Notes under the pieces: model-generated
What the model saw: the letters and a program-made list of their open reading frames with translations, nothing else
Told to the model about the DNA's origin: nothing
The model's database searches: none
Made by a program: the position numbers and the translations under genes
NCBI GenBank assembly: GCA_041684965.1
Contig: JAWLGR010000023.1
Location: 1-64,000, forward strand
Direction of reading: 5' to 3'
Source of the DNA: Mariniphaga sp041684965
GTDB taxonomy: Bacteria; Bacteroidota; Bacteroidia; Bacteroidales; Prolixibacteraceae
DNA: 64,000 bases
In this document: in pieces, positions 32,554 through 41,455 of the stretch
Layout: every line of letters starts with the position of its first letter
How positions within the stretch are numbered: the first letter of the stretch is position 1

Positions 32554-34716
32554 TTATGCCGGTACTTTTTCGCGGTTCCAGAAGCGATGCTGTGCAATGG
32601 CCTTAATGAATTCTGCCGGTTCCAAGTTAAGAAGGATTCCATGTTTAACTGCATCTTCCGGTTTTTCTATCATTGAACTTTCCTTTTTCCCTGCAACCGA
32701 TTCCAGCCATAAATCAACACCATCGCCGTCAGCTGCAATTGGCTTGCAGTGAGTATAGGCCTCATCCAGAAAATGGATGGCCTTATGTTCTTCCTTTAAG
32801 GCCATAATGCTGTCAATCCCAGAAGGTACATATATGGCATCGAACAGCACCGAACCTGAATTTACAAATGCCTTTTCAACCATTAGCTCTTTACCACCTG
32901 CTGTTTTGATGGTTCCAAGGTGCGGTGCAATAAGTTTAACCATAGCACCTGCTTCTTCCAATGCTTTTTTCATTTTCATCAGGGAATCATCTTCCACACC
33001 ATCTGCAACGAGAAAAGCTATCATCCGTGTTTCAATGGTATCTTTCCGGGTGCCGGCCATACTAAGGGCATCTGAACTTTCTATATCTGGTTTCTTTTTA
33101 GAGGACTGGTAATCCATTGGATCGGCATCTGCAGGAACGTTATGGTTTGTAATCTTATCGGGTGCTTCGGCTTTAAACCCAAGTCCTTTTGCCACTTTTT
33201 CAGCGAGCGACTGGTCTACCATATATAACAGGGAAACAACTCTTTTCCGGATGGCTTCATCTTTCACCATGCCCAGTTCAAACTTGAATGCATCTGCTAT
33301 ATGTTTTTTTTCAGCTTCACTCTGACTGTGGTAGAACATGGCAGGTTGACTGAAATGATCGATGAAACTTTTACTGCGGACCCTGATCTTATGGGCATCA
33401 ATGCGCTCGTGATAGGAAACAAACCCTCCTTCGGAAGCTTTGGCCTGCACCGGGTATCCATCCCCTGTAGAGTTGGGGTTGTAGCTTGATTTACCCCGAT
33501 TTATTGTCTGGCGCATATAACCATCCCTCTGGTTATTATGTACGGGAGAAACGGAACGATTAATAGGTATTTCATGGAAATTGGGACCGCCAAGCCGAAT
33601 CAGTTGGGTATCGGTGTAGGAAAATAACCGGCCCTGCAATAATGGGTCATTGGTGAAATCGATTCCTGGTACCACATGGCCCGGGTGGAAAGCCACCTGT
33701 TCAGTTTCAGCAAAAAAATTGTCGGGGTTGCGATTAAGGGTCATCCTCCCGATGATCTTCACCGGCACCAGTTCTTCGGGGATGAGTTTTGTGGGGTCGA
33801 GCAAATCGAAGTTAAATTTATGTTCATCTTCTTCCGGAACAATCTGCACCCCAAAATCATATTGAGGGTAATTACCGCTTTCTATAGCTTCCCAGAGATC
33901 ACGACGGTGGAAATCGGGGTTCATTCCCGAAATTTTCTGAGCTTCATCCCATACCACCGAATGAACCCCCAGTACCGGTTTCCAGTGAAACTTTACAAAT
34001 ACCGATTTTCGCTCTTTATTTACAAGGCGGAAGGTATGAATGCCAAAACCTTCCATCATACGATAACTGCGGGGGATTCCCCGGTCACTTATTACCCAGA
34101 TAACATTATGCAGGGTTTCGGGTGTCAGTGATATGAAATCCCAGAAGGTATCGTGTGCGGCCGTTGCCTGTGGCATTTCTGAATCCGGCTCAGGTTTTAT
34201 GGAATGAACCAAATCAGGAAATTTCATTGCATCCTGGATGAAAAACACCGGCATATTGTTGCCTACCAAATCATAAACCCCTTCCTCGGTATAAAATTTA
34301 GTGGCAAAACCTCTTACGTCACGAGCCAGGTCTGTTGAGCCCCTGGAGCCAACAACTGTACTGAACCGTACGAAAACAGGAGTACGGGTACCGGGAGTCT
34401 GCAGGAAATGGGCAGTTGTATATTCCGCCATTGATTCTGTCAATTCAAAATAACCGTGTGCCCCGCTACCCCGGGCATGGACTATCCGCTCGGGAATGCG
34501 TTCGTGGTCGAAATGGGTAATTTTTTCACGCATGTGGAAATCTTCCAACAACGTGGGGCCACGCTCACCGGCCTTGAGGGAGTTGTGATCATCGTTTACC
34601 TTTACACCCTGATTGGTAGTTAATTTTTTACCATCATCGCTGGTGGTATGTCTTTCAAGGAATTCACGTTTGGCGTCTGCCTGTTTTTTTTGGTTGGACT
34701 TTTCTTTTTCAGCCAT
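32554..34716 (-). CDS. katE: Catalase HPII (large-subunit, with C-terminal GATase1-like domain)
   Basis: 720 residues from the ATG at 34716 (a hydrophobic upstream extension in the same frame is unlikely to be translated). It decomposes hydrogen peroxide using haem. The active-site His87 lies in RGSGAHGYFE, the catalytic Asn in VGNNMPVFFIQDA, and the haem-ligand Tyr in RLFSYTDTQLIRLG. From about residue 550 a flavodoxin/DJ-1-like domain follows (TRMIAFLVADGVEDDSLMKM, DAIYVPSG), typical of large clade-2 catalases. Monocistronic. No OxyR gene adjoins it. Confidence 0.96.
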   Translation of the reverse strand: MAEKEKSNQKKQADAKREFLERHTTSDDGKKLTTNQGVKVNDDHNSLKAGERGPTLLEDFHMREKITHFDHERIPERIVHARGSGAHGYFELTESMAEYTTAHFLQTPGTRTPVFVRFSTVVGSRGSTDLARDVRGFATKFYTEEGVYDLVGNNMPVFFIQDAMKFPDLVHSIKPEPDSEMPQATAAHDTFWDFISLTPETLHNVIWVISDRGIPRSYRMMEGFGIHTFRLVNKERKSVFVKFHWKPVLGVHSVVWDEAQKISGMNPDFHRRDLWEAIESGNYPQYDFGVQIVPEEDEHKFNFDLLDPTKLIPEELVPVKIIGRMTLNRNPDNFFAETEQVAFHPGHVVPGIDFTNDPLLQGRLFSYTDTQLIRLGGPNFHEIPINRSVSPVHNNQRDGYMRQTINRGKSSYNPNSTGDGYPVQAKASEGGFVSYHERIDAHKIRVRSKSFIDHFSQPAMFYHSQSEAEKKHIADAFKFELGMVKDEAIRKRVVSLLYMVDQSLAEKVAKGLGFKAEAPDKITNHNVPADADPMDYQSSKKKPDIESSDALSMAGTRKDTIETRMIAFLVADGVEDDSLMKMKKALEEAGAMVKLIAPHLGTIKTAGGKELMVEKAFVNSGSVLFDAIYVPSGIDSIMALKEEHKAIHFLDEAYTHCKPIAADGDGVDLWLESVAGKKESSMIEKPEDAVKHGILLNLEPAEFIKAIAQHRFWNREKVPA

Positions 34717-34985
34717 GGGATATTTTTTTTTAAATGAGTAGAAAGTTAACAAAGCCAAAAAATATACCATTAAAACATAAGCTTCCAACCGTCAGGAGGA
34801 TTAATTACCATTAACATGATTCTTCATTTGGGATAAGATGAAAATTGGTATTGCCAATCAGAATTTTCAAAGGAATTTGCGTATTTGCAAAGCATGAAAT
34901 TGCGGGAGGAGGAAAATTGGAAACGGGCTGGAAATTCAGAAGAGAGGATCATACTGCTCTTTGCAGAACAGTATGATCCGGATAA

Positions 34986-36302
34986 TCATATTTTAGGCAA
35001 TTCCCACGGTTTTCGGTACTCAGGAATGAGGTAGCTGTTAGCTTCCTGATCTCCGGTAAAAATATTGTTTTCGGCATCCCAGTACAGCCGCTTGCCGGTG
35101 CGGTGGGCTATATTTCCCAAATGAGCCACACGTGCCGTATTGGCTGCAACTGTAATGTTTGCATTCAGATTTTGGTTGCGTTTTCTAACGCCATTTAAAA
35201 AATCCTCCATGTGCAAATCAAGGCCTTTACCGGTACCTTTAATTAAATCAATCCGTTCCATTAAATCGGCGCTTTTCTTCCTTTCGGGAATAACTTCCCA
35301 ACCGCCCCGGTCGACGACAAGGGTTCCGTTGTTGCCAACAAAACCTACACCATGGTTCCTTCCGTAGTAACCTCCGTCGATACCTGTGCCATGATCCCAC
35401 AGCATAGTGTGTCCTTCAAATTCATAAAGGGACTGTAAAGTATCAGGTGTTTCGGATGCATCATCAGGATAGGCAAATTTACCACCCATAGCCATTACTG
35501 ATTTTGGTGCAGGATCCCCCATTCCGAACAGCCCATAATCGATAATGTGCACTCCCCAGTCGGTCATCAATCCTCCGGCATAGTCATAAAACCATCTGAA
35601 ATTGAAATGAAAACGGTTGGGATTAAAAGGCCGTTTTGGAGCAGGACCCAGCCAGAAATCGTAATCAACACCTGCAGGGGCTTCACTGTCGGGTTTTACT
35701 GGTATGGGTTCCATCCATCCCTGGTACGCCCAGGTACGCACTGTTCGTATTTTACCAAGCTTGCCGGATTTTACAAAATCAATTGCATCCCGCCAGTGGG
35801 GGTCACTTCGCTGCCACATTCCAACCTGAACTACCGTGTTGTATTTTTTTGCAGCCCGTTCCATGATGTTTATTTCTTCTATTGTATTTCCCAGTGGTTT
35901 TTCGCAATAAACATCCTTTCCTGCCTGACAAGCTTCTACCATAGGTAAGCAATGCCAGTGATCAGGAGTGCCTATAATAACAACATCAATATCCCTCCTC
36001 TCCAGCATCTGACGATAATCTTTAAAACCCTCAGGTTTCCTGCCCTGGATTTTTTCTGTATCGGCGATACGCTGGTTAAGTACATTCTCATCCACATCGC
36101 AAATTGCTGCACATTCGGTATTTGGCTGCCGAAGAAAAGCCTGCAAATCAGAAAAACCCATTCCTTTAGCACCAATCAAGCCACATACCAGCTTTTCATT
36201 GGCTCCGTTACAGGAACTCATAGCCATTGGAACTGAGGATACCAACCCTATTCCGGCAGTAGCAAGTGCAGAGCTTTTAATAAAACGTCTTCTGTTTGTC
36301 AT
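34986..36302 (-). CDS. Tat-exported Gfo/Idh/MocA-family oxidoreductase
   Basis: 438 residues. The N-terminus TNRRRFIKSSALATAGIG is a Tat signal. The Rossmann domain (LVCGLIGAKGMGFSDLQAF) lacks the classical GxGxxG but keeps the glycine-rich turn, and EKPLGNTIEEIN contains the family's catalytic Lys in the E-K-P motif. The C-terminal beta-sheet domain contains WLGPAPKRPFNPNRFHFNFR and GGLMTDWGVHIIDYGLFG with the conserved Asp-x-x-x-His-x-x-D/Y arrangement. It probably oxidises a sugar or inositol in the periplasm with tightly bound NAD(P). It is third in an operon with an isomerase and a second Gfo/Idh/MocA enzyme. Confidence 0.9.
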   Translation of the reverse strand: MTNRRRFIKSSALATAGIGLVSSVPMAMSSCNGANEKLVCGLIGAKGMGFSDLQAFLRQPNTECAAICDVDENVLNQRIADTEKIQGRKPEGFKDYRQMLERRDIDVVIIGTPDHWHCLPMVEACQAGKDVYCEKPLGNTIEEINIMERAAKKYNTVVQVGMWQRSDPHWRDAIDFVKSGKLGKIRTVRTWAYQGWMEPIPVKPDSEAPAGVDYDFWLGPAPKRPFNPNRFHFNFRWFYDYAGGLMTDWGVHIIDYGLFGMGDPAPKSVMAMGGKFAYPDDASETPDTLQSLYEFEGHTMLWDHGTGIDGGYYGRNHGVGFVGNNGTLVVDRGGWEVIPERKKSADLMERIDLIKGTGKGLDLHMEDFLNGVRKRNQNLNANITVAANTARVAHLGNIAHRTGKRLYWDAENNIFTGDQEANSYLIPEYRKPWELPKI

Positions 36303-36428
36303 TCGTAATTTTTTTGATTTAGATTTTTACCTGTTGATCGAAATTTCACCTGCACTAATTCAATAAGCACCGCCAGCATCTTTAACTGAACCCGGAAAAT
36401 ATGGAATTCTGACCCGAAGGCATCGGTT

Positions 36429-37430
36429 TTATTTTTCTTTTTGCATAGCGTCATCAAAAGCCACATCAGACGGTTTAAAGTCGATGTTTTTCACGAACTG
36501 GCATGCTTCCGCTGCACCTGCTTCACGGTTCATGCCTGAGTCTTCCCATTCTACTGACAGCGGCCCGTTGTACCCAATGTCGTTCAGGGCACGCAGGATG
36601 TTTTCAAAGTTTATTTTTCCTCTGCCCAGGCTCCTGAAATTCCAATAGCGGCGGTTGTCTCCAAAATCAGCATGACCACCGAAAACTCCAATACCCATCG
36701 GTACGTCGCTCCAATAAGCATCTTTCATGTGTACATGAAAAATACGATCGGAAAATTCATAGATAAATTTCACATAATCGACATGCTGGTATCCAAAATG
36801 GCTTGGGTCGAAATTAAAACCAAATGCCGGATGATTGTTAAGCACATTGAGTGTGTGGTGTGCAGTATGAATATCGAAAGCAATTTCGGTGGGATGTGCT
36901 TCCAGGGCAAATTTTACCCCTAATTTTTGAAATTCATCAAGAATTGGAATCCAGCGATCGGCAAATTGCTGGTATCCTTTGTCAATCAATGCCGAAGGGG
37001 TGGGAGGGAAGGGATAAAGCATATGCCAGACCGGGCTGCCGGTAAATCCGGTTACGGTATCCAGGCCAAGCATTTTGGCAACTTGAGCTGTTTTTATCAC
37101 TTCTTCTGCTGCGCGCTGCCGCACTCCTTCCGGATCACCGTCCCCCCATATATAATCGGGAAGAATTCCTTTATGCCGATCGTCGATGTGCTGGTCTGAA
37201 ACACATTGTCCTACCAGATGAGTAGAAATAGCAAATAATTTCAGTTCGTATTTTTCAAGTAAAGCTTTTCGTTCCTTGCAATAGCCCTGGTTGGCTTTAT
37301 CAATTTCCATATGATCGCCCCAGGTGCATAGTTCAAGTCCATCGTAGCCAAATGATTTTGCTTTCTGGCACATTTTTTCAATGGGCAAATCAGCCCATTG
37401 CCCTGTAAAAAGAGTAACTGGTCGGGACAT
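36429..37430 (-). CDS. TIM-barrel sugar (phosphate) isomerase/epimerase
   Basis: 333 residues, cytoplasmic. It belongs to the xylose-isomerase-like TIM-barrel superfamily: GYDGLELCTWGDHM near the N-terminus, then metal-binding Glu and His in KFALEAHPTEIAFD, the FNFDPSHFGYQ and FHVHMKDAY segments, and the final Glu in GPLSVEWEDSGM. Partner Gfo/Idh/MocA genes on both sides indicate a sugar or cyclitol pathway in which oxidation precedes or follows ketose/aldose interconversion. Gap to the upstream gene 54 bp. Confidence 0.9.
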   Translation of the reverse strand: MSRPVTLFTGQWADLPIEKMCQKAKSFGYDGLELCTWGDHMEIDKANQGYCKERKALLEKYELKLFAISTHLVGQCVSDQHIDDRHKGILPDYIWGDGDPEGVRQRAAEEVIKTAQVAKMLGLDTVTGFTGSPVWHMLYPFPPTPSALIDKGYQQFADRWIPILDEFQKLGVKFALEAHPTEIAFDIHTAHHTLNVLNNHPAFGFNFDPSHFGYQHVDYVKFIYEFSDRIFHVHMKDAYWSDVPMGIGVFGGHADFGDNRRYWNFRSLGRGKINFENILRALNDIGYNGPLSVEWEDSGMNREAGAAEACQFVKNIDFKPSDVAFDDAMQKEK

Positions 37431-37484
37431 ATTATTGAAGATTTATTTTTATTAATACATACAAACTATTATTAAGGCAGTCTA

Positions 37485-38645
37485 TTATTCACCAAATTTT
37501 ATCCATTTGGCATTATCATCGTATCCTGCTTTCACTACTGCATCAATGAACTGCATTCCCCGGATGCCATCTTCCACATCGGGAAAGTCAAGCATTTCGG
37601 TAGTTGGTTCCTTACCTTCCATTTTTGCCATTACTGTCATGGCGAAATTACGGTAGATATTTGCAAACGCTTCAAGATATCCTTCCGGATGACCTCCCGG
37701 TGTGCGGGTGTTATGTGCAGCAACTTTACTGTCCATGCTTGTTCCTACCCTGAGAATCTGGGTTGGTTTATCTTTCCATTTAAGAATAAGACTGTTTGGC
37801 TCATGCTGGAACCATTCAAGTCCTCCATTTTCTCCATAAACTCTAATCTTAATGGCATTTTCTTCACCGGCAGCTATTTGTGTAGCCATTAAAACACCTC
37901 TGGCGCCATTATCATAGCGAAGCAAAGCAGCGCCATCATCATCTAGTTTCCGGTTTGGGACAAAAATATTCAGTTCAGCACAAAGCTCAACAACTTTAAG
38001 TCCGGTAATGTATTCGGCCAGATGGTTGGCATGTGTGCCAATGTCACCCATGCATCCGGCTTTCCCTGAACGTTTGGGATCGGTACGCCACGATGCCTGA
38101 ACGTTCCCTGAATCTTCTATATTGGATGATAGCCAGCCCTGAGGATATTCTACGAAAATTTTCCGGATATTGCCCAATGCACCAGTTGCAACGAGATGCC
38201 TCGCATGCTTTACTGCAGGATAACCTGAATAGGTATGGGTCAGTGCCAGGGTAAGGTCTGTTTCATCCAGCTTTGCCTTCAGTTCCAGCGCCTGTTCAAG
38301 GGTAAAGGTAATGGGCTTGTCGATAACCACGTGAAAGCCATTGTTCAAGGCCATCATTGCCGGGTCGAAGTGAACGAAGTTTGGTGTCACTATGGAAACA
38401 AAATCCATCCGATCCCCTTCGGGTAGCTGAGCTTCCTTTTCAAACATCTCCTGATAGGTTTCATAAACACGTTCTTCCGGCAGATAATACAGTTTCCCGG
38501 AAGACTTAGAGATCTCAGGATTTACACTGAAGCAGCCACAAACCAGCTCAATCTGATTGTCCATTAAAGCTGCAAGACGATGAATGGCCCCAATAAAAGC
38601 ATCGGTTCCGCCACCAACCATTCCCATTCGAAGTTTTCTATTCAT
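37485..38645 (-). CDS. Gfo/Idh/MocA-family oxidoreductase (cytoplasmic)
   Basis: 386 residues from the ATG at 38645, chosen because the Rossmann motif GMVGGGTDAFIGAIHRLA follows at once; a longer in-frame start adds a basic non-conserved tail. VIDKPITFTLEQALELK has the K-P catalytic motif, and GCMGDIGTHANHLAEYITG carries the D-x-x-x-H motif. It uses NAD(P) to oxidise or reduce a sugar hydroxyl. It heads a three-gene operon; unlike the last gene it has no export signal, so one enzyme acts inside and one outside the cytoplasm. Confidence 0.92.
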   Translation of the reverse strand: MNRKLRMGMVGGGTDAFIGAIHRLAALMDNQIELVCGCFSVNPEISKSSGKLYYLPEERVYETYQEMFEKEAQLPEGDRMDFVSIVTPNFVHFDPAMMALNNGFHVVIDKPITFTLEQALELKAKLDETDLTLALTHTYSGYPAVKHARHLVATGALGNIRKIFVEYPQGWLSSNIEDSGNVQASWRTDPKRSGKAGCMGDIGTHANHLAEYITGLKVVELCAELNIFVPNRKLDDDGAALLRYDNGARGVLMATQIAAGEENAIKIRVYGENGGLEWFQHEPNSLILKWKDKPTQILRVGTSMDSKVAAHNTRTPGGHPEGYLEAFANIYRNFAMTVMAKMEGKEPTTEMLDFPDVEDGIRGMQFIDAVVKAGYDDNAKWIKFGE

Positions 38646-38999
38646 AATTTTGAATTTTATGTTTATTTTGAAATTTTTGACCTTAAATTTAACAACTCTT
38701 TTGCTATGAAACAAACTCCTGAAAGAAACCATGGATAATTATATGAATTAATTATCCTTGGGGAAACCTCCTGATAAGGCAATTAAAAGATTAAAGCAGG
38801 AAAAACTGAATAGAATTCACAGTTTATTGATCTGATAATCTTATTGAAAAGAAAATTCGGATCAATGAAATTCAGAAACATTCATTATTTTAGCAAAATC
38901 AAATGAATTAAGCTACCGTAAGATCAATCAAAACAGATTATAAGGGACAGCTTTAAATTAGAATAAAATCATTTACAACAACAGCAATAATACCTACAG
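38646..38999. other. Divergent intergenic region, no gene seen
   Basis: This 354-bp AT-rich gap separates the Gfo/Idh/MocA operon (minus) from the secreted isomerase gene (plus). It should carry both promoters. I see no clear TAnnTTTG box, palindrome or coding frame. Confidence 0.5.
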
Positions 39000-39929
39000 A
39001 TGATGAAAAGAAGAAATTTCATTAAGAACGCAGCAGCCAGCAGCATTGCAATGGCAGGATTGGGAACTGTAACCAGTTCATCGGCTATGGGAGGTTTTGT
39101 TTCGAATCAGGCTCAGTTCAGGCTTAAATATGCACCTCACCTGGGAATGTTCCCAGAGCATGCCGGGAAAGACCCTGTTGATAATATAAAATTTATAGCC
39201 GACCAGGGTTTTCGCGCAATATTCGATAACGGGCTTATGCGAAAATCTCCCGAACTGCAGGAAAAAATTGCTTCAGAACTTGTTCAAAGAGGTATGGATT
39301 GGGGGCCATTTGTATTGTATGCTGATTTCAGCGCTGAATCAATGGTGCTATTTAATAATGAATCACGAAAACTTTTGAAAGACCGGCTTTATGAAGGTGT
39401 TGAAACCTTTAAGCGTACCGGTGCCAAATATGCCCTGATGGTTCCGGGCAGGTACAATCAAAATCTGGAATGGGATTATCAGGCTGCCAATGTGATCGAT
39501 TCTGTTCGTGAGTTAAGTGAAATTGCAGAGAAAGAGGGTATTGTAATTGTTTTGGAGCCGCTGAACAGATGGGATCACCCAGGTTTGTTTCTTACAGGAA
39601 TACCTCAAACGTATATGATTTGCCGTGCCGTTAACAGTCCTGCCTGTAAAATTGTGAATGATATTTATCATCAGCAGATTACTGAAGGGAATATCCTGCC
39701 TAACATAGATCGTTCGTGGGATGAAATTGGAGCCTTCCATATAGGTGACAATCCTGGAAGAAAAGAACCAACAACCGGCGAAATCAACTATAAAAATATT
39801 TTTAAGCACATTTACCAAAAAGGGTACGATGGCGTATTGTGTTGTGAGCATGGTAAAAGCCTGCCGGGGAAAGAAGGTGAGCAGGCCTTCCTGCAAGCCT
39901 ACCGGGAAGTGGATTCATTCGAAGTGTGA
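39000..39929 (+). CDS. Tat-exported hydroxypyruvate-isomerase-like TIM-barrel protein
   Basis: 309 residues. MKRRNFIKNAAASSIAMAGLG is a Tat signal; the ATG at 39000 and the one at 39003 are equally possible. The barrel resembles hydroxypyruvate isomerase (Hyi) and related sugar isomerases: FIADQGFRAIFDNGLMRK, IVLEPLNRWDHPG with a metal-binding Glu, KIVNDIYHQQI, GAFHIGDNPGRKEP and VLCCEHGKSLPG. It is divergent from the Gfo/Idh/MocA operon and probably belongs to the same periplasmic sugar pathway as the Tat-exported oxidoreductase there. Confidence 0.87.
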   Translation: MMKRRNFIKNAAASSIAMAGLGTVTSSSAMGGFVSNQAQFRLKYAPHLGMFPEHAGKDPVDNIKFIADQGFRAIFDNGLMRKSPELQEKIASELVQRGMDWGPFVLYADFSAESMVLFNNESRKLLKDRLYEGVETFKRTGAKYALMVPGRYNQNLEWDYQAANVIDSVRELSEIAEKEGIVIVLEPLNRWDHPGLFLTGIPQTYMICRAVNSPACKIVNDIYHQQITEGNILPNIDRSWDEIGAFHIGDNPGRKEPTTGEINYKNIFKHIYQKGYDGVLCCEHGKSLPGKEGEQAFLQAYREVDSFEV

Positions 39930-40210
39930 AGACCTGCGGGAAGATTAGCTTTAATGGGAAGAGCAGTATATTACTTCGTTTAGAAAATTAGAAAAGGGAG
40001 GGAAGTTTATACCCCTCCCCCAACTGTCGGGGTTAACTTTTCTTTGAGATAAGTGAGAGAGTATTGCACTAAAATGTGTATTGAAATACAAGTTCGGCAT
40101 CAAATGTAGAGATTGATTGGAGAGTATTATTTTCAAAACGTAAAAAGATATATTCAAATCATAAAAATCGTATCTTCATCGCACTTAAAATGCTGTAAAA
40201 CCGGACTTAT

Positions 40211-41401
40211 ATGTTGGAAGATATCATTATCTACACTCCAATGTACATTACTTTTATCTGGGGAGTAATTTTAGCTCTGAACAGGAATGAAAACAACAAG
40301 GCAAAATTCTTCCTGAGCATATTTATGTTTTCAGCCTTTTTGCTGTATCTGTCTCATGCTGTATTTTTTAATCAAAATATTGCTGTATATACCTGGTTTG
40401 ATCCGTTATATATCTTTGCTGTACTTTCCGTTTACCCACTGTACTACTGGTACGTAAAACTTCTGACAATTGAAACTTCCATCCGGTTATCTAATTTACG
40501 CATGTTGATCCCGGCAGTTGTGTTGTCTATTTCTTCGTTTATTTTTTATCAGATGATGGATACCAGGGAAATGAGCAGTTATGTTTATGGGTTTCTGTTA
40601 AACCATAAAGAGGCATTGTCTGATTCATTTATAGTTCAGTTGCAGAAGCTAAACTATATTGCAGTTCGAATAGTTTTTGGGATTCAGGTGGTTTTTTACC
40701 TTATTTATGGGAAAAAGCTGGTTTCCTGTTACAACAACCGGATTGCTAATTTCTATTCAAACCTGGAAAGTAAAAGCCTTTTATGGGTAAATTTCTTTCT
40801 TTATTCTTTAATAGTTACAGCGGTCATGAGCACTGTATTTAATATTATCGGACGCAGTGCTTTTGCCGGTTCAAAAATACTTCTACTTATTCCGTCTTCG
40901 ATATTTAGTATACTATTATTCTTCATTGGGCAGATAGGATCCATGCAGAACCATACTGTTATTGATTTGGAGCGCGACAGTTCCAGCCAGCCCGCACCCG
41001 GAACCAAAAAATATTCCAATGAGCAGCTTTCAATAAAGCTGATTGAATTATTTACAATAAAAAATATTTTCAGAAATCCTGATTTAAAAATAACGGATGT
41101 AGCCCAGTATTTAGGGACTAACCGGACGTATGTTTCGGAATTAATCAATAACGATTTCAACTGTTCGTTCATTGAATTTGTTAACCGTTACCGGTTCAAT
41201 GAAGCAAAACGATTGCTTAACAGTTATGACTCAGAAAAATTTACCCTTCGCGATATATCAGAACTTGCGGGCTTTGGCTCATCAGGTACCTTCATCCGGG
41301 TATTCAGGCAATTTGAAGGAATAAACCCCGGGAGATACAGGGAAATTTTATATTCCCGCAAAGCAGAAAATACAGAACCTGCAGCACATACAGGCAGGTA
41401 A
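40211..41401 (+). CDS. AraC-family regulator with N-terminal multi-helix membrane sensor
   Basis: 396 residues. The first ~245 contain about seven hydrophobic helices, the remainder a cytoplasmic AraC DNA-binding domain: ITDVAQYLGTNRTYVSELIN, FIEFVNRYRFNEAKRLL and LRDISELAGFGSSGTFIRVF. This arrangement is common in Bacteroidota. The isomerase genes next to it are plausible targets, but nothing in the sequence proves this. A partial -7 box (TATCTTCA) lies upstream. Confidence 0.9.
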   Translation: MLEDIIIYTPMYITFIWGVILALNRNENNKAKFFLSIFMFSAFLLYLSHAVFFNQNIAVYTWFDPLYIFAVLSVYPLYYWYVKLLTIETSIRLSNLRMLIPAVVLSISSFIFYQMMDTREMSSYVYGFLLNHKEALSDSFIVQLQKLNYIAVRIVFGIQVVFYLIYGKKLVSCYNNRIANFYSNLESKSLLWVNFFLYSLIVTAVMSTVFNIIGRSAFAGSKILLLIPSSIFSILLFFIGQIGSMQNHTVIDLERDSSSQPAPGTKKYSNEQLSIKLIELFTIKNIFRNPDLKITDVAQYLGTNRTYVSELINNDFNCSFIEFVNRYRFNEAKRLLNSYDSEKFTLRDISELAGFGSSGTFIRVFRQFEGINPGRYREILYSRKAENTEPAAHTGR

Positions 41402-41455
41402 TTACGGGAAATCAATTGGATTTCATCACTTCAGAGTGTTACAAAAAGGGATAAA

